A DNA stretch of 64,000 nucleotides, from positions 2,914,001-2,978,000 of the forward strand of contig NZ_LT907982.1 of the NCBI RefSeq assembly GCF_900230215.1. The letters are read 5' to 3'. The notes below the pieces were generated by a model. The model had not been told where the DNA came from. It ran no database searches and saw only the letters and a list, made by a program, of their open reading frames with translations. Origin of the DNA: Jatrophihabitans sp. GAS493 (GTDB taxonomy: Bacteria; Actinomycetota; Actinomycetes; Mycobacteriales; Jatrophihabitantaceae). Both the position numbers and the translations under genes were made by a program. This document shows, one piece after another, positions 1-9,657 of the stretch (positions are counted from its first letter, which is position 1; every line of letters begins with the position of its first letter).

Positions 1-134
1 CCCAAGCCCTCGGCCTGGCCAACCGCGGCTACGTCATGGAGACCGGCGAGATCGTCCTGCAGGGCACCGGCACCGAGCTACTCGCCGACGACCGCGTCCG
101 CGCCGCCTACCTCGGCGAAGAGATCGCCTCCTAG
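1..134 (+). CDS. Branched-chain amino-acid ABC transporter ATP-binding protein, C-terminal end (LivF-like)
   Basis: The window opens inside this gene; only the last 43 codons and a TAG stop are visible, read from base 3. The tail has the LivF pattern: [15 protein letters not shown], then ELL, then a D-x-x-V-R-x-AYLGE ending. That is the usual C-terminus of the second ATPase of high-affinity branched-chain amino-acid or amide importers, which energises uptake at the inner face of the membrane. The rest of the operon lies upstream of the window. The family call is firm; the substrate cannot be read from this piece. Confidence 0.8.
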   Translation, partial: QALGLANRGYVMETGEIVLQGTGTELLADDRVRAAYLGEEIAS

Positions 135-444
135 TCGGTCGCAACGCTGTTCTAGCGCGTCAGAGCCCGGGGTACCGGGGAGGCGTTAGGTGTCCACCAC
201 TCTGCGTGAGGAGGCGTGTCTAGGAGGGGGTCTCGCGCTACGTCCGTGGGCGGGTTAGTCTGCAGTCACGGAGTTGGTTGCCGGATCAATCAGTAGTAGC
301 TGCGTGTGTTCGAGTCGCGACTTTTCGCCTCAAGCACATGGGTTTTCTGCTGGCCGGGATCATCTGGACCGGGTCAACCCGGACCGTCTAGATCAGCTCC
401 GTGACCGTGCAAACAGTGGCTCCAACTCAGCAGAGAGGTCGTCG
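135..444. other. Intergenic region before the GNAT gene
   Basis: About 310 bases with no convincing gene. It contains a short GC-rich palindrome (CCCGGGGTACCGGGG near 166-180) soon after the livF-like stop, which could help end transcription but lacks a T-run. The acetyltransferase frame is open back to a TTG at 274, but residues before 445 do not look like a GNAT fold. Confidence 0.4.
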
Positions 445-1047
445 TTGTCTCGCATCCCGCTTCGAATCCGGCACGCGGAGATCGATGACACCGCTCAGAT
501 CTCGCAGCTCGTGAAGTCCACTGGCCTCAGCGTCGGCGCGGCTGGCGGGCGTCAGTTCGAGTCCGATCTGCTCTCCCAGCTGCCCAAGCGAATTCATGCC
601 CTGTTGGGTGATCCAGACGTGTCGGTACTGGTCGCCGTCGACGACGAGGCCGGCCTGCTCTACGGGCTAGTCGTGCTCAACATCGATCAGGTGGCCGCAG
701 TGAACCCGGTGCCGGTGCTGAACGTCAGCCACCTGCTCGTCGACGACAGCAAGCGGCGCCGAGGCGTCGGCCGGTCGCTGCTGGTGGCCGCCGTGCACGA
801 AGCGGATCAGCGTGGCATCGAGCATCTCGTGGCCACCGCCGTCACCGGATCACGGGAGGCCAACCGATACCTGGCCCGCCTGGGCTTCGCCCCGCTGGTG
901 ACGCGCCGGATCGCCTCCACCCAGGTGCTGCGGCGCTCCCTCGGTCTCGCCGAGGCGCCCGAACGGGTAGCGCGCCTGCGCCGGCTGCGTAGCGGCCGGG
1001 TGGCCGCGGTGAAGGCGCCGGCACAGATTTTCGGCCGCGGCGCCTGA
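445..1047 (+). CDS. GNAT family N-acetyltransferase
   Basis: A roughly 200-residue acetyltransferase expected to transfer an acetyl group from acetyl-CoA to an unknown amine or protein N-terminus in the cytoplasm. The GNAT core is recognisable: an N-terminal IRHAEIDD strand, the central LNVSHLLVDDSKRRRGVGRS segment holding the R/Q-x-x-G-x-G/A acetyl-CoA loop, and the later EANRYLARLGF segment. TTG at 445 is chosen because AGAGAGG lies just upstream and the fold begins right after it; a longer form from TTG 274 is possible but adds low-complexity sequence. The gene sits alone between the livF-like gene and polA. Its substrate is unknown. Confidence 0.75.
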   Translation: MSRIPLRIRHAEIDDTAQISQLVKSTGLSVGAAGGRQFESDLLSQLPKRIHALLGDPDVSVLVAVDDEAGLLYGLVVLNIDQVAAVNPVPVLNVSHLLVDDSKRRRGVGRSLLVAAVHEADQRGIEHLVATAVTGSREANRYLARLGFAPLVTRRIASTQVLRRSLGLAEAPERVARLRRLRSGRVAAVKAPAQIFGRGA

Positions 1048-1155
1048 CCGCAGCGCGCCCCGACCCGCGCGACAACGTCGTACTCACCCGGTCCGGCCGG
1101 TGACCGGCACCGGGGCTGGCCGCGTTGTCAGCCCGGCCACCTAGACTGCGGTGTT

Positions 1156-3840
1156 GTGAGCGCAACAGATCGTCTGCTTCTGCTGGATGGCCATTCGCTG
1201 GCCTATCGTGCCTTCTTCGCGCTGCCGGTCGAGAATTTCTCGACTACCACCGGCCAGCCGACGAACGCCGTCTACGGGTTCACCTCGATGCTGATCAATC
1301 TGCTCCGCGACGAGGAGCCGACGCATCTGGCGGTCGCCTTCGACGTCTCCCGTAAGACCTTCCGCAGTGAGGCCTACGCCGAGTACAAAGCCGGTCGTAG
1401 CCAGACTCCCTCCGACTTCAAGGGACAGGTCTCGCTGATCCGTGAGGTGCTGGACGCGCTGCGGATCGTGTCGGTGTCGGTCGAGGGGTACGAGGCGGAC
1501 GACGTGATCGCCACTCTCACCACCGAGGCGACCAGCGACGGCACGAAAGTGCTCATCTGTACCGGTGACCGGGATGCCCTGCAGCTGGTGAGCGACGAGG
1601 TAACCGTGCTCTACCCGCGAAAGGGGGTCAGCGATCTGACTCGCTTCACCCCCGACGAGGTGCGCACCAAGTACGACCTCACCCCGGCCCAGTACCCGGA
1701 TTTCGCCGCGCTGCGCGGTGACCCGAGCGACAACCTTCCCGGCATCCCCGGAGTCGGGGAGAAGACCGCGTCGAAGTGGGTGCGGGAGTACGGCTCGCTG
1801 GACGAACTGGTGGCCAAGGTGGACACCGTGAAGGGGAAGGTCGGCGACGCGCTGCGGGAGAACCTGGGCAGCGTGCTGCGTAACCGCCGACTCACCGAGT
1901 TGGTGCGCGATGTCCCGCTCGAGGTCACCGTTCCCGCGCTGCAGCGCCAGACCTGGGATCGGGCTGAGGTCCACCAAGTCTTCGACAACCTGCAGTTCCG
2001 GGTGCTTCGCGAGCGACTCTTCGACACCCTCGACAGTGTCGAGCCCGAAGCCGATGAGGGGTTCGAGGTCACCGCCACCCGGCTCGGCGTGGACGAGCTG
2101 GCCAGTTGGCTGGCCGAACACACTCGGGACGGGGGGCGCTCGGGCATCTCCTTCCACGGCACCTGGGGGCGCGGCGTTGGGGTGCTCACCGGAATCGGTA
2201 TCGCCGCCGCTGACGGAGACGCCACCTACGTCGTTCCCGATCAGCTCACCGACTCCGACGAGAAGGTGCTGGCCGACTGGCTGGCCGACGAGTCGGTCCC
2301 GAAGGCCGTGCACGACGTCAAAGGCCCGCTGCTGGCCGTGCGTCAGCGAGGCTGGACGCTGGCCGGAGTCACCAACGACATCCAGCTGGCGGCGTATCTG
2401 GCCCTTCCCGGGCAGCGATCGTTCGACCTCGCCGACCTCGCCCTCCGTTACCTGCACCGCGAGCTGCGATCGAATATTGAAGACACCGGTCAGCTGACGC
2501 TCGACGGGGGCGTCGAGGAGTCCGACAGCGCCATGGCCGAGGCCGGGACGGTGCGGGCGAGCGCGATCCGCGACCTCGCCGTCACCTTCGACGACGACCT
2601 CACCCAACGTGGGGCCAGGGACCTGCTATTGAGTCTCGAGCTGCCGTTGACCTTTGTGCTCGCTGACATGGAGGCGACCGGAATCGGGGTCGATCGCGAG
2701 GTGCTGGAGGAGCTGCAGCGGGAACTCGCCGCGAGCGTCCTCGCCGTCGAGCAGGATGCCCACGCCGTGGTCGGTCGCAGCTTCAATCTGGGCTCGCCCA
2801 AGCAGCTGCAGGAGATCCTCTTCGACCAGTTCGGCTTGCCCAAGACGAAGCGGATCAAGACCGGCTACACCACCGACGCCGACGCCCTGGCCGCCCTCTA
2901 TGCCACCACCGAACACCCGCTGCTCGGTCTGCTGCTGCGGCATCGGGAAGTGGCCCGGCTGAAGACAGTGGTCGACTCCCTGCTGCCGCTCATCGACGAC
3001 GGCGGACGCATTCACACCACGTTCAACCAGACCATCGCCGCCACCGGCCGGCTCTCCTCGACGGACCCGAACCTGCAGAACATTCCGGTACGCACGGCGG
3101 AGGGCCGTCGGATCCGCGAGGCATTCAGCGTCCGTCCCGGCTATGAGTCGCTGATGACCGCCGACTACAGCCAGATCGAGATGCGGATCATGGCTCACCT
3201 CTCCGAAGACGACGGGCTGCGCGACGCGTTCCGCTCCGGCGAGGACCTGCATACATTCGTCGCCTCCCGGGCCTTCGACGTGCCGCCGGAGGCCGTGGAC
3301 GCCGAGCTGCGCCGACGGGTCAAGGCCATGTCCTACGGGCTGGCCTACGGATTGTCGGCCTTCGGATTGGCCCAGCAGCTGAAGATCTCCGCCGAGGAGG
3401 CCCGCGGGCAGATGGACGCGTACTTCACCCGCTTCGGCGGCGTGCGCGACTACCTGCAGTCGATCGTCGAGCGAGCCCGCAGCGAGGGGTACACCGAGAC
3501 GATCATGGGCCGCCGTCGCTATCTGCCCGACCTCAACAGCGACAACCGGCAGCGTCGTGAGATGGCTGAACGGATGGCGCTCAACGCACCGATTCAGGGC
3601 AGTGCGGCCGACATCATCAAGGTGGCGATGCTCGGTGTGCACCGTCGCCTGACCGAGGAGAAGCTGGACTCGCGGCTGCTGCTGCAGGTGCACGACGAGC
3701 TCGTCCTCGACATCGCGCCGGGCGAGCGGGCGGCGGTGGAGCGACTGGTGGTTGCCGAGATGGGTTCGGCCTACCCGCTCGATGTGCCGCTGGAGGTTTC
3801 GGTCGGGGTCGGCACGACCTGGGAGTCAGCGGCGCACTAA
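1156..3840 (+). CDS. polA: DNA polymerase I
   Basis: 894 residues from GTG 1156, the usual length for actinobacterial Pol I, which fills repair gaps and removes Okazaki primers. Order of domains: a 5'-3' exonuclease (about 1-300; starts LLLDGHSLAYRAFFALP, with the acidic YEADDVIATL and GDRDALQL segments and the GIPGVGEKTA helix-hairpin-helix); a 3'-5' exonuclease-like middle region (about 300-500); and the polymerase palm and fingers (DYSQIEMRIMAHL motif A, RRVKAMSYGLAYG in the O helix, QVHDELVLD motif C). The middle domain has ISFHGTW where proofreading enzymes carry D-x-E, so it looks catalytically dead. No operon partner; the next gene is convergent. Confidence 0.97.
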   Translation: MSATDRLLLLDGHSLAYRAFFALPVENFSTTTGQPTNAVYGFTSMLINLLRDEEPTHLAVAFDVSRKTFRSEAYAEYKAGRSQTPSDFKGQVSLIREVLDALRIVSVSVEGYEADDVIATLTTEATSDGTKVLICTGDRDALQLVSDEVTVLYPRKGVSDLTRFTPDEVRTKYDLTPAQYPDFAALRGDPSDNLPGIPGVGEKTASKWVREYGSLDELVAKVDTVKGKVGDALRENLGSVLRNRRLTELVRDVPLEVTVPALQRQTWDRAEVHQVFDNLQFRVLRERLFDTLDSVEPEADEGFEVTATRLGVDELASWLAEHTRDGGRSGISFHGTWGRGVGVLTGIGIAAADGDATYVVPDQLTDSDEKVLADWLADESVPKAVHDVKGPLLAVRQRGWTLAGVTNDIQLAAYLALPGQRSFDLADLALRYLHRELRSNIEDTGQLTLDGGVEESDSAMAEAGTVRASAIRDLAVTFDDDLTQRGARDLLLSLELPLTFVLADMEATGIGVDREVLEELQRELAASVLAVEQDAHAVVGRSFNLGSPKQLQEILFDQFGLPKTKRIKTGYTTDADALAALYATTEHPLLGLLLRHREVARLKTVVDSLLPLIDDGGRIHTTFNQTIAATGRLSSTDPNLQNIPVRTAEGRRIREAFSVRPGYESLMTADYSQIEMRIMAHLSEDDGLRDAFRSGEDLHTFVASRAFDVPPEAVDAELRRRVKAMSYGLAYGLSAFGLAQQLKISAEEARGQMDAYFTRFGGVRDYLQSIVERARSEGYTETIMGRRRYLPDLNSDNRQRREMAERMALNAPIQGSAADIIKVAMLGVHRRLTEEKLDSRLLLQVHDELVLDIAPGERAAVERLVVAEMGSAYPLDVPLEVSVGVGTTWESAAH

Positions 3841-3872
3841 CGGCGACGGTTCGTCAGGCTCGGCCCTGCGCC

Positions 3873-5279
3873 TCAGGCGGTCGAGTCAGGGTCGAAGCTG
3901 CCTTCGAGCGTCTTGAGGGTGGCCGGGTTGCCGAAGAGGATCTTGCGCTCCAGGAACGCCGCGGCCAGCACCAGGAAGACCGAACCGGTACAGACCGTAG
4001 CCAGGATCTGGGCCGAGGTGTCGTGGGCGAAGAAGACGATCACCAGGATCTCAGCCGGCAGCACGATCCAGGTCAGCCAGGTCAGGCGGCGGTCGTGCAC
4101 GGCGATCGAGGCGTAGACGCCGAGTAGCACCGTGGCCAGCGCCGCGCCCTGCAGCGCGAAGGCCCAGACCAGCCCGGCCGGCTTGTAGTCACTACCGAGG
4201 ATCACCGGAACCAGCGGAGCACAGACGGCGGCCCCGATGACGATGATGCCGCTGAGGATCACACAGACCGCCGCGCTCTTGCGGATCGCGGCTACGCGTT
4301 CGGCCGGGCGCGAGAAGCGCGGGAAGGAGACGGTGGCGATGAAGGCCGGGGCCCAGAAGGCGATCTTGGTTATCAGGTTCCCGGCGCCGTAGAGGCTCCC
4401 GGCCTCGTCCGAGCTGAGGTAGTGCTTGGCCAGCAGCAGGTCGATGTTGGAGAGGATGAAGATCGACAGGATCGAGGCGACGTCGCGGGCCAGCACGGTG
4501 ACCAGGTGGGGCACCCGGCCCGGTTCGACCGGCGGATCCGAGGTGGCCAGTGCGCGCAGACAGGCGAAGCCCGTCACCGCGGTGACGAAGATGAAGGACC
4601 AGAAGAACGCGGCGGCCACCGTGTGCGCGCTCACCGCCGTGACCAGGCCGGCCGCGACCCGTGCCATCTGAACGCCGAGGATCAGCAGGCCGAGGCCGAA
4701 GAAGCGCTGCTGACCCTGCAGCAGCCCGATGATCGCGAAGCTGATCGTAGTCGGGATCGTGGTGGCGGCCAGCCACACCAGCGCCCACCACGACTCGATA
4801 TGCAGGAACGCGTGTAGTCCCGGCGCGCAGACCGCCACCGCGCCGGCCAGAATGATGCCGACCCGCAGCGAGTCGCCGATGATGGCCCGGACATCGGCGG
4901 AGTCACCATGGTTCTGGGCGGCGATGCGGCGGGCGATGACCGCCTGCAGCGCGACGCCGGGCACTTGGATCAGCAGGTAGATCGCCAGCAGCGAGACCAG
5001 TTCGCCGAACCGGGTCGGGCCGAGTGGCCGGGAGAGGACCACATTGAAGCCGTAGGCCGCGACGTTGGCCAGCGTGGTGCAGATCGCGATCCAGATGTTC
5101 GCCCGCAGCGCGCCGGCGGCCGGTGCGTTGAACTCCGGGACGTCGAGGGGCTCGCGCGGTTCGTCGGCGCTGGTCGCAGAAACGACGGAATCGACGGAAT
5201 CGACGAGGGTCGGCTCGGCTGGAGTCAGTGGCAGTTGCTCGTCCAACTTCTCGGTGCCCTCACTCTGGTCGTCTCGCAT
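3873..5279 (-). CDS. Lipopolysaccharide/oligosaccharide flippase-like membrane protein (MOP superfamily)
   Basis: 468 residues with an acidic soluble N-terminal tail of about 60 residues followed by about 12-14 hydrophobic segments. The first membrane segment runs through IWIAICTTLANVAAYGFNVV, followed by LSRPLGPTRFGELVSLLAIY, a pattern seen in Wzx/PST-type flippases of the MOP superfamily. Such proteins flip lipid-linked sugars across the membrane; no substrate can be assigned here. ATG 5279 has a strong GGAGGGGAT site upstream. It is convergent with polA and codes on the same strand as the methyltransferase and dehydrogenase that lie upstream of it, with about 50 bases between. Confidence 0.75.
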   Translation of the reverse strand: MRDDQSEGTEKLDEQLPLTPAEPTLVDSVDSVVSATSADEPREPLDVPEFNAPAAGALRANIWIAICTTLANVAAYGFNVVLSRPLGPTRFGELVSLLAIYLLIQVPGVALQAVIARRIAAQNHGDSADVRAIIGDSLRVGIILAGAVAVCAPGLHAFLHIESWWALVWLAATTIPTTISFAIIGLLQGQQRFFGLGLLILGVQMARVAAGLVTAVSAHTVAAAFFWSFIFVTAVTGFACLRALATSDPPVEPGRVPHLVTVLARDVASILSIFILSNIDLLLAKHYLSSDEAGSLYGAGNLITKIAFWAPAFIATVSFPRFSRPAERVAAIRKSAAVCVILSGIIVIGAAVCAPLVPVILGSDYKPAGLVWAFALQGAALATVLLGVYASIAVHDRRLTWLTWIVLPAEILVIVFFAHDTSAQILATVCTGSVFLVLAAAFLERKILFGNPATLKTLEGSFDPDSTA

Positions 5280-5330
5280 TCCGCTGATCCCCTCCGCCCG
5301 TCACCTCGGTGTCCCGCTGACCCGCATACG

Positions 5331-6155
5331 TTACAACTGACAGACGTAAATTGCGGTACCGGGAAGAATTCCGCCCCGGAGTGGGGACCACTGCCCCCAC
5401 TCCTGGGTGAGGTCGGCCGGCCAGGACGGCTCGATCAAGTCGACCAGACGGAACCCGGCGGCGTTGATCTCGCGGACCCGATCACCCAGGGTGCGGTGGT
5501 GCTCGACGTAGGTCGGGACGTCGTCGGCGTCGAACTCGACGTAGGGGGTGCGGTCGAAGTAGGAGGTGGTGGCGGTGAGGCCACCCGGCCCCGGGTCATC
5601 GGGGAAGATCCAGCGAATCGGGTGTGTCACCGAGAAGACCCACCTCCCGCCCGGACGCAGTACCCGGGCCACCTCGGCCATCACCTGTGCGGAGTCCGCG
5701 ACGAACGGAACCGCCCCGAACGAGGTGAAGGCCAGGTCGAAGGATTCATTCCGGAAGGGCAGGTACTGGGCGTCGGCCTGAACCAGTGGCACGTCCAGAC
5801 CCGTGTTCGCCGCCCCGGCCCTGGCGTGGCGCAGCATGCCGGCCGAGAGGTCGAAGGCCACCGGCCGGGCCCCGTGGCCGGCCAGCCAGCGCGAGCACAT
5901 GGCCGCGCCGCAGCCCACCTCGAGGATCTGCCGGCCGGCGAGGTCGGCCACCGGGCCGAGTAGATGCGCCTCAGCCTCGCGCAGCCGCTCGGGGCACCAG
6001 ACGAAGTCGGCGTCGCCGAGGAAGTCGCCGTGCTCGGAGTGGTAATCGTCGGCGTCGATGTCCCACCACCGGCGGTTGGCCCGTACCGATGAGGCGCTGT
6101 CGGCGTTGCGCCGCCCGAGGCCGACTGCCCCTAGTTTTGCAGGCTGTTCGCTCAT
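5331..6155 (-). CDS. Class I SAM-dependent methyltransferase
   Basis: 274 residues with a Rossmann methyltransferase core: motif I ILEVGCGAAMCSRWLA (about 97-112), an acidic strand-2 end (VAFDLSAGM), VQADAQYLPF (motif II/III) and the RVLRPGGRWVF motif common to small-molecule and UbiE/type 11 methyltransferases. It starts with ATG overlapping the stop of the upstream dehydrogenase by four bases (ATGA), so the two genes are probably translationally coupled. The substrate is unknown. A close relative in most actinobacteria sits beside the same dehydrogenase, but no pathway can be inferred from that. Confidence 0.85.
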   Translation of the reverse strand: MSEQPAKLGAVGLGRRNADSASSVRANRRWWDIDADDYHSEHGDFLGDADFVWCPERLREAEAHLLGPVADLAGRQILEVGCGAAMCSRWLAGHGARPVAFDLSAGMLRHARAGAANTGLDVPLVQADAQYLPFRNESFDLAFTSFGAVPFVADSAQVMAEVARVLRPGGRWVFSVTHPIRWIFPDDPGPGGLTATTSYFDRTPYVEFDADDVPTYVEHHRTLGDRVREINAAGFRLVDLIEPSWPADLTQEWGQWSPLRGGILPGTAIYVCQL

Positions 6156-7876
6156 GCCAGCGCTGCGGCCGCCGCCCGCCCGGCGGTGCGGCCGGAGAAG
6201 ATGCAGCCACCCAGGAAGGTCCCCTCGAGCGCACGGTAACCGTGCATCCCGCCGCCGCCGAAGCCGGCCACCTCGCCGGCCGCGTAGAGACCGGGAAGCG
6301 GGGTTCCGTCGTCGGTGAGAACACGGGCGCTGAGGTCGGTCTCGACGCCGCCGAGTGTCTTGCGGGTGAGGACATGCAGCCGCACCGCGATCAGCTTGCC
6401 GCCGGAGCCGTCCAGTAGTTCGTGGGCCTTGGTGATGCGGGTCAACCGGTCGCCTAAGTAGCGACGGGCCGCGGCCGTGGCGGTCAGTTGCGGGTCCTTG
6501 CCCAGGCCTGACTTCACCTGCAGATCGCGGGTGACGATGGTGGCGCGCAGGTCGTCGACGTCGATGAGGTCTTCGCCGGCCAGTGCGTTCATCCGGCTGA
6601 CAAGCTCGTTGAGCGTGTCGGCGACGATGAAGTCGGCGCCCTTGTCGACGAAGGCCTGGACCGGGGGAGTCGGACCGCTGCTGCGTGCCCGCCCCAGGAC
6701 CATCTTGACGTCCTTGCCGGTCAGATCGGGGTTCTGCTCGGAGCCCGAGAGCGCGAACTCCGAGCTGATCGTCTTCTCATCCAGCAGGAACCAGGAGTGG
6801 CTGTGGCCGCCCTGGGTGATGTGGCGCAGCGCGCCGAGTGCGTCAAAGCCGGGGTAGAGCGGGGCCGGCAACCGCTTGCCGGTGGCGTCGAGCCAGAGCG
6901 GGCTCGGCCCGGAGAGGATGCGGATGCCGTGCTTGCTCCAGATCGGGGCGTAGTTCTCGATGCCCTCGGGGTAGTGCCACATCCGGTCGGGGTTGATGAC
7001 CCGGCCGCCGGCCTGCTCGACCACCAGCTGCATCAGGCCGTCCACGTGGTCGGGGACGCCGGAGATCATCTTGGCCGGCGGCTTGCCCCAGGAGACCGGC
7101 CAGTTGCGCCGGATCTGCTCGTGGTTTGCACCGATGCCACCGGAGGTGACGATGACCGCCTGGGCTCGGAGGCTGAATTCGCCGACCACGGCCCGGGAGC
7201 TCCGTTCGCCGCGGGCGACCGGGCTCGGCTCGAGCACCTCTCCGTCGACGCCGTCGACTACGCCGTCGGTGATGTTGATCGAGGTGACCCGGTGCCGGAA
7301 GCGCAGCTCGACCAATCCCTGGGCGACGCCTTCGTAGAGGCGTTTGACGAAGGGCTCGATGATGCCCGGGCCGGTGCCCCAGGTGACGTGGAAACGGGGG
7401 ACGGAGTTGCCGTGGCCGGAGGCGGCCTCGGCGGAGTTGCCGCTGCCCACCGGGTAACCGCCACGCTCGGGCCACTGCACGACCGGGAACCAGCGCACCC
7501 CCTTCTTGTGCAGCCACTCCCGCTTCTCCCCGGCGCAGAACTCGACGTAGGCCTTGGCCCACTCGCGCGGCCAGTGGTCCTCCGGCCGGTCGAAGTCGGC
7601 CGTCCCCATCCAGTCGGAGAGGGCCAGCTCGGCCGAGTCGTGGATGCCCAGGCGGCGCTGTTCGGGGGAGTTGACGAGCATCAGGCCACCGAATGACCAG
7701 AACGCCTGGCCGCCGAGGGAGGCCTCCGGTTCCTGGTCCAGGAGGACGACCCGCTTGCCGGCGTCGATCAGTTCTGTCGCGGCCACCAGCCCGGCCAATC
7801 CACCGCCCACCACGATGACGTCAGTCCCGCTCGTCGAAGCGCTACCGCTCGAAGTACTGGGCGGGGTCTCGGGCAT
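6152..7876 (-). CDS. FAD-binding dehydrogenase (fumarate reductase/KstD-like flavoprotein)
   Basis: 574 residues. An N-terminal FAD-binding dinucleotide fold is plain: DVIVVGGGLAGLVAATEL followed by VVLLDQEPE (about residues 19-50). The second FAD contact (YAAGEVAGFGGGGMHG) lies near the C-terminus. The layout matches the fumarate reductase/succinate dehydrogenase flavoprotein superfamily that includes 3-ketosteroid delta-1-dehydrogenases and the mycobacterial Rv0785 group. The reaction is unknown; steroid activity should not be assumed. The start at 7876 follows a GGAGTTC ribosome site. It is the first gene of a two-gene unit with the methyltransferase. Confidence 0.85.
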   Translation of the reverse strand: MPETPPSTSSGSASTSGTDVIVVGGGLAGLVAATELIDAGKRVVLLDQEPEASLGGQAFWSFGGLMLVNSPEQRRLGIHDSAELALSDWMGTADFDRPEDHWPREWAKAYVEFCAGEKREWLHKKGVRWFPVVQWPERGGYPVGSGNSAEAASGHGNSVPRFHVTWGTGPGIIEPFVKRLYEGVAQGLVELRFRHRVTSINITDGVVDGVDGEVLEPSPVARGERSSRAVVGEFSLRAQAVIVTSGGIGANHEQIRRNWPVSWGKPPAKMISGVPDHVDGLMQLVVEQAGGRVINPDRMWHYPEGIENYAPIWSKHGIRILSGPSPLWLDATGKRLPAPLYPGFDALGALRHITQGGHSHSWFLLDEKTISSEFALSGSEQNPDLTGKDVKMVLGRARSSGPTPPVQAFVDKGADFIVADTLNELVSRMNALAGEDLIDVDDLRATIVTRDLQVKSGLGKDPQLTATAAARRYLGDRLTRITKAHELLDGSGGKLIAVRLHVLTRKTLGGVETDLSARVLTDDGTPLPGLYAAGEVAGFGGGGMHGYRALEGTFLGGCIFSGRTAGRAAAAALA

Positions 7877-7991
7877 GGGTGAACTCCTATGTGCCGGTGT
7901 GGGGTGGTTTGTGGCGGTATCGCGAGGCAGGCGGCGGGTCTGAGTCGGCAGTGCTCTGGCACACCAAAAGCGGCAGAAATCCTAGGCCACA

Positions 7992-8021
7992 TTGACCTGG
8001 GTCGCCTACTGTCCGTACTCT
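7992..8021 (+). promoter_or_regulatory. Predicted sigma-A type promoter of rpsA
   Basis: TTGACC (7992-7997) and TACTCT (8016-8021) are separated by 18 bases and lie about 58 bases before the rpsA start, in the divergent gap between rpsA and the dehydrogenase gene. The hexamers are close to the vegetative consensus; the assignment is from sequence alone. Confidence 0.5.
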
Positions 8022-8079
8022 TGTAAGAGCGGCACAGCCCTGTGTCGTACCGAATCGAGCTTTGGATACCTACTACTTC

Positions 8080-9537
8080 ATGACGTCGTCAACAATCACT
8101 ACTCCTACCATCCCACAAGTCGCAATCAACGACATCGGTAGCGCGGAAGATTTCCTCGCCGCTATCGACTCCACGATCAAGTACTTCAACGACGGTGACA
8201 TCGTCGAAGGAACCATCGTCAAGGTTGACCGCGATGAAGTTCTCCTGGACATCGGCTACAAGACCGAAGGCGTTATCCCTTCGCGTGAGCTGTCCATCAA
8301 ACACGACATCGACCCCAATGAGGTCGTCTCCGTCGGTGACCTGGTCGAGGCCCTTGTTCTCCAGAAGGAAGACAAAGAAGGCCGCCTGATCCTCTCGAAG
8401 AAGCGCGCCCAGTACGAACGTGCATGGGGCACCATCGAGCAGAAGAAGGAGAACGACGAGGTCGTCGAAGGCACCGTGATCGAGGTCGTCAAGGGTGGTC
8501 TCATCATCGACATCGGCCTGCGCGGCTTCCTGCCCGCGTCGCTCGTCGAGATGCGTCGAGTGCGTGACCTGCAGCCGTACATCGGTCGCACGTTGGAAGC
8601 CAAGATCATCGAGCTCGACAAGAACCGCAACAACGTCGTGCTCTCCCGCCGTGCGTGGCTTGAGCAGACCCAGTCCGAGGTCCGCAGCGACTTCCTCAAC
8701 AAGCTGGCCAAGGGCCAGGTTCGCACCGGCGTCGTGTCGAGCATCGTCAACTTCGGTGCCTTCGTCGACCTCGGTGGCGTCGACGGTCTCGTCCACGTCT
8801 CCGAGCTGTCCTGGAAGCACATCGACCACCCGAGCGAGGTTGTCGAGGTTGGCCAGGAGGTCACCGTCGAGGTTCTCGACATCGACCTTGACCGCGAGCG
8901 CGTTTCGCTCTCGCTGAAGGCCACCCAGGAAGACCCGTGGCGCCAGTTCGCCCGCACCCACCAGCTCAACCAGGTCGTTCCGGGCCGGGTCACCAAGCTG
9001 GTTCCGTTCGGTGCCTTCGTCCGGGTTCAGGACGGCATCGAGGGTCTCGTGCACATCTCCGAACTGGCCGAGCGTCACGTCGAGATCCCGGAGCAGGTCG
9101 TCCAGGTTGGCGACGAGCTGCTCGTCAAGATCATCGACATCGACCTCGAGCGTCGCCGCATCTCGCTGTCGCTGAAGCAGGCCAACGAGGGTGCTCTCAC
9201 CGACGAGGCGTTCGACCCGGCTCAGTACGGCATGGAAGCCCAGTACGACGACAAGGGCAACTACATCTACCCCGAGGGCTTCGACCCCGACTCGCAGGAA
9301 TGGCTGCCGGGCTTCGACGCCCAGCGCGAGGCCTGGGAGAAGCGCTACGCGTCAGCTCGCGAGCGTTTCGAGGCTCACCGCAAGCAGCTCGCCGAGGCCC
9401 AGCAGGCCGACGCGGAGGCGGCGAGCGAGTCCGGCGAGGCCACCTCGTACTCCTCGGAGACCGAGGACACCAGCGGCACGCTGGCCACGGACGAGGCGCT
9501 GGCCGCGCTTCGCGAGAAGCTGGCCGGGCGTTCCTGA
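8080..9537 (+). CDS. rpsA: 30S ribosomal protein S1
   Basis: 485 residues with four consecutive S1 RNA-binding (OB-fold) repeats, each starting with a G-x-V/I-x-x-V pattern: about 39-110, 126-190, 208-280 and 294-365. The last two share near-identical FGAFV and GLVHxSEL cores. This is the actinobacterial S1 layout, with an acidic, glutamate/alanine-rich tail after residue 380. S1 helps mRNA bind the 30S subunit. ATG 8080 fits the family start (MTSSTITTPTIPQVAINDIGS); the in-frame TTG at 8062 has no supporting site. It is followed by a strong terminator before coaE. Confidence 0.96.
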   Translation: MTSSTITTPTIPQVAINDIGSAEDFLAAIDSTIKYFNDGDIVEGTIVKVDRDEVLLDIGYKTEGVIPSRELSIKHDIDPNEVVSVGDLVEALVLQKEDKEGRLILSKKRAQYERAWGTIEQKKENDEVVEGTVIEVVKGGLIIDIGLRGFLPASLVEMRRVRDLQPYIGRTLEAKIIELDKNRNNVVLSRRAWLEQTQSEVRSDFLNKLAKGQVRTGVVSSIVNFGAFVDLGGVDGLVHVSELSWKHIDHPSEVVEVGQEVTVEVLDIDLDRERVSLSLKATQEDPWRQFARTHQLNQVVPGRVTKLVPFGAFVRVQDGIEGLVHISELAERHVEIPEQVVQVGDELLVKIIDIDLERRRISLSLKQANEGALTDEAFDPAQYGMEAQYDDKGNYIYPEGFDPDSQEWLPGFDAQREAWEKRYASARERFEAHRKQLAEAQQADAEAASESGEATSYSSETEDTSGTLATDEALAALREKLAGRS

Positions 9538-9580
9538 CGCAGCGGTAGGCATTTGGCGGGTGTAGCACTCGCATATTGAC

Positions 9581-9616
9581 GGTGGCCCGGAGGATCTCCT
9601 CCGGGCCACCGTTTTG
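9581..9616 (+). terminator. Rho-independent terminator after rpsA
   Basis: A perfect 13-bp stem (GGTGGCCCGGAGG pairing with CCTCCGGGCCACC) around the loop ATCT, followed by GTTTTGC. It sits 43 bases after the rpsA stop and separates rpsA from coaE. Confidence 0.88.
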
Positions 9617-9657
9617 CATGCTGTCCTCTTTACGGGCGAACCGATAGCGTGGGCCGG

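Noticed and set aside
1141-2607. A 488-residue antisense frame over polA
   Set aside because: Same cause; polA is unmistakable on the other strand.
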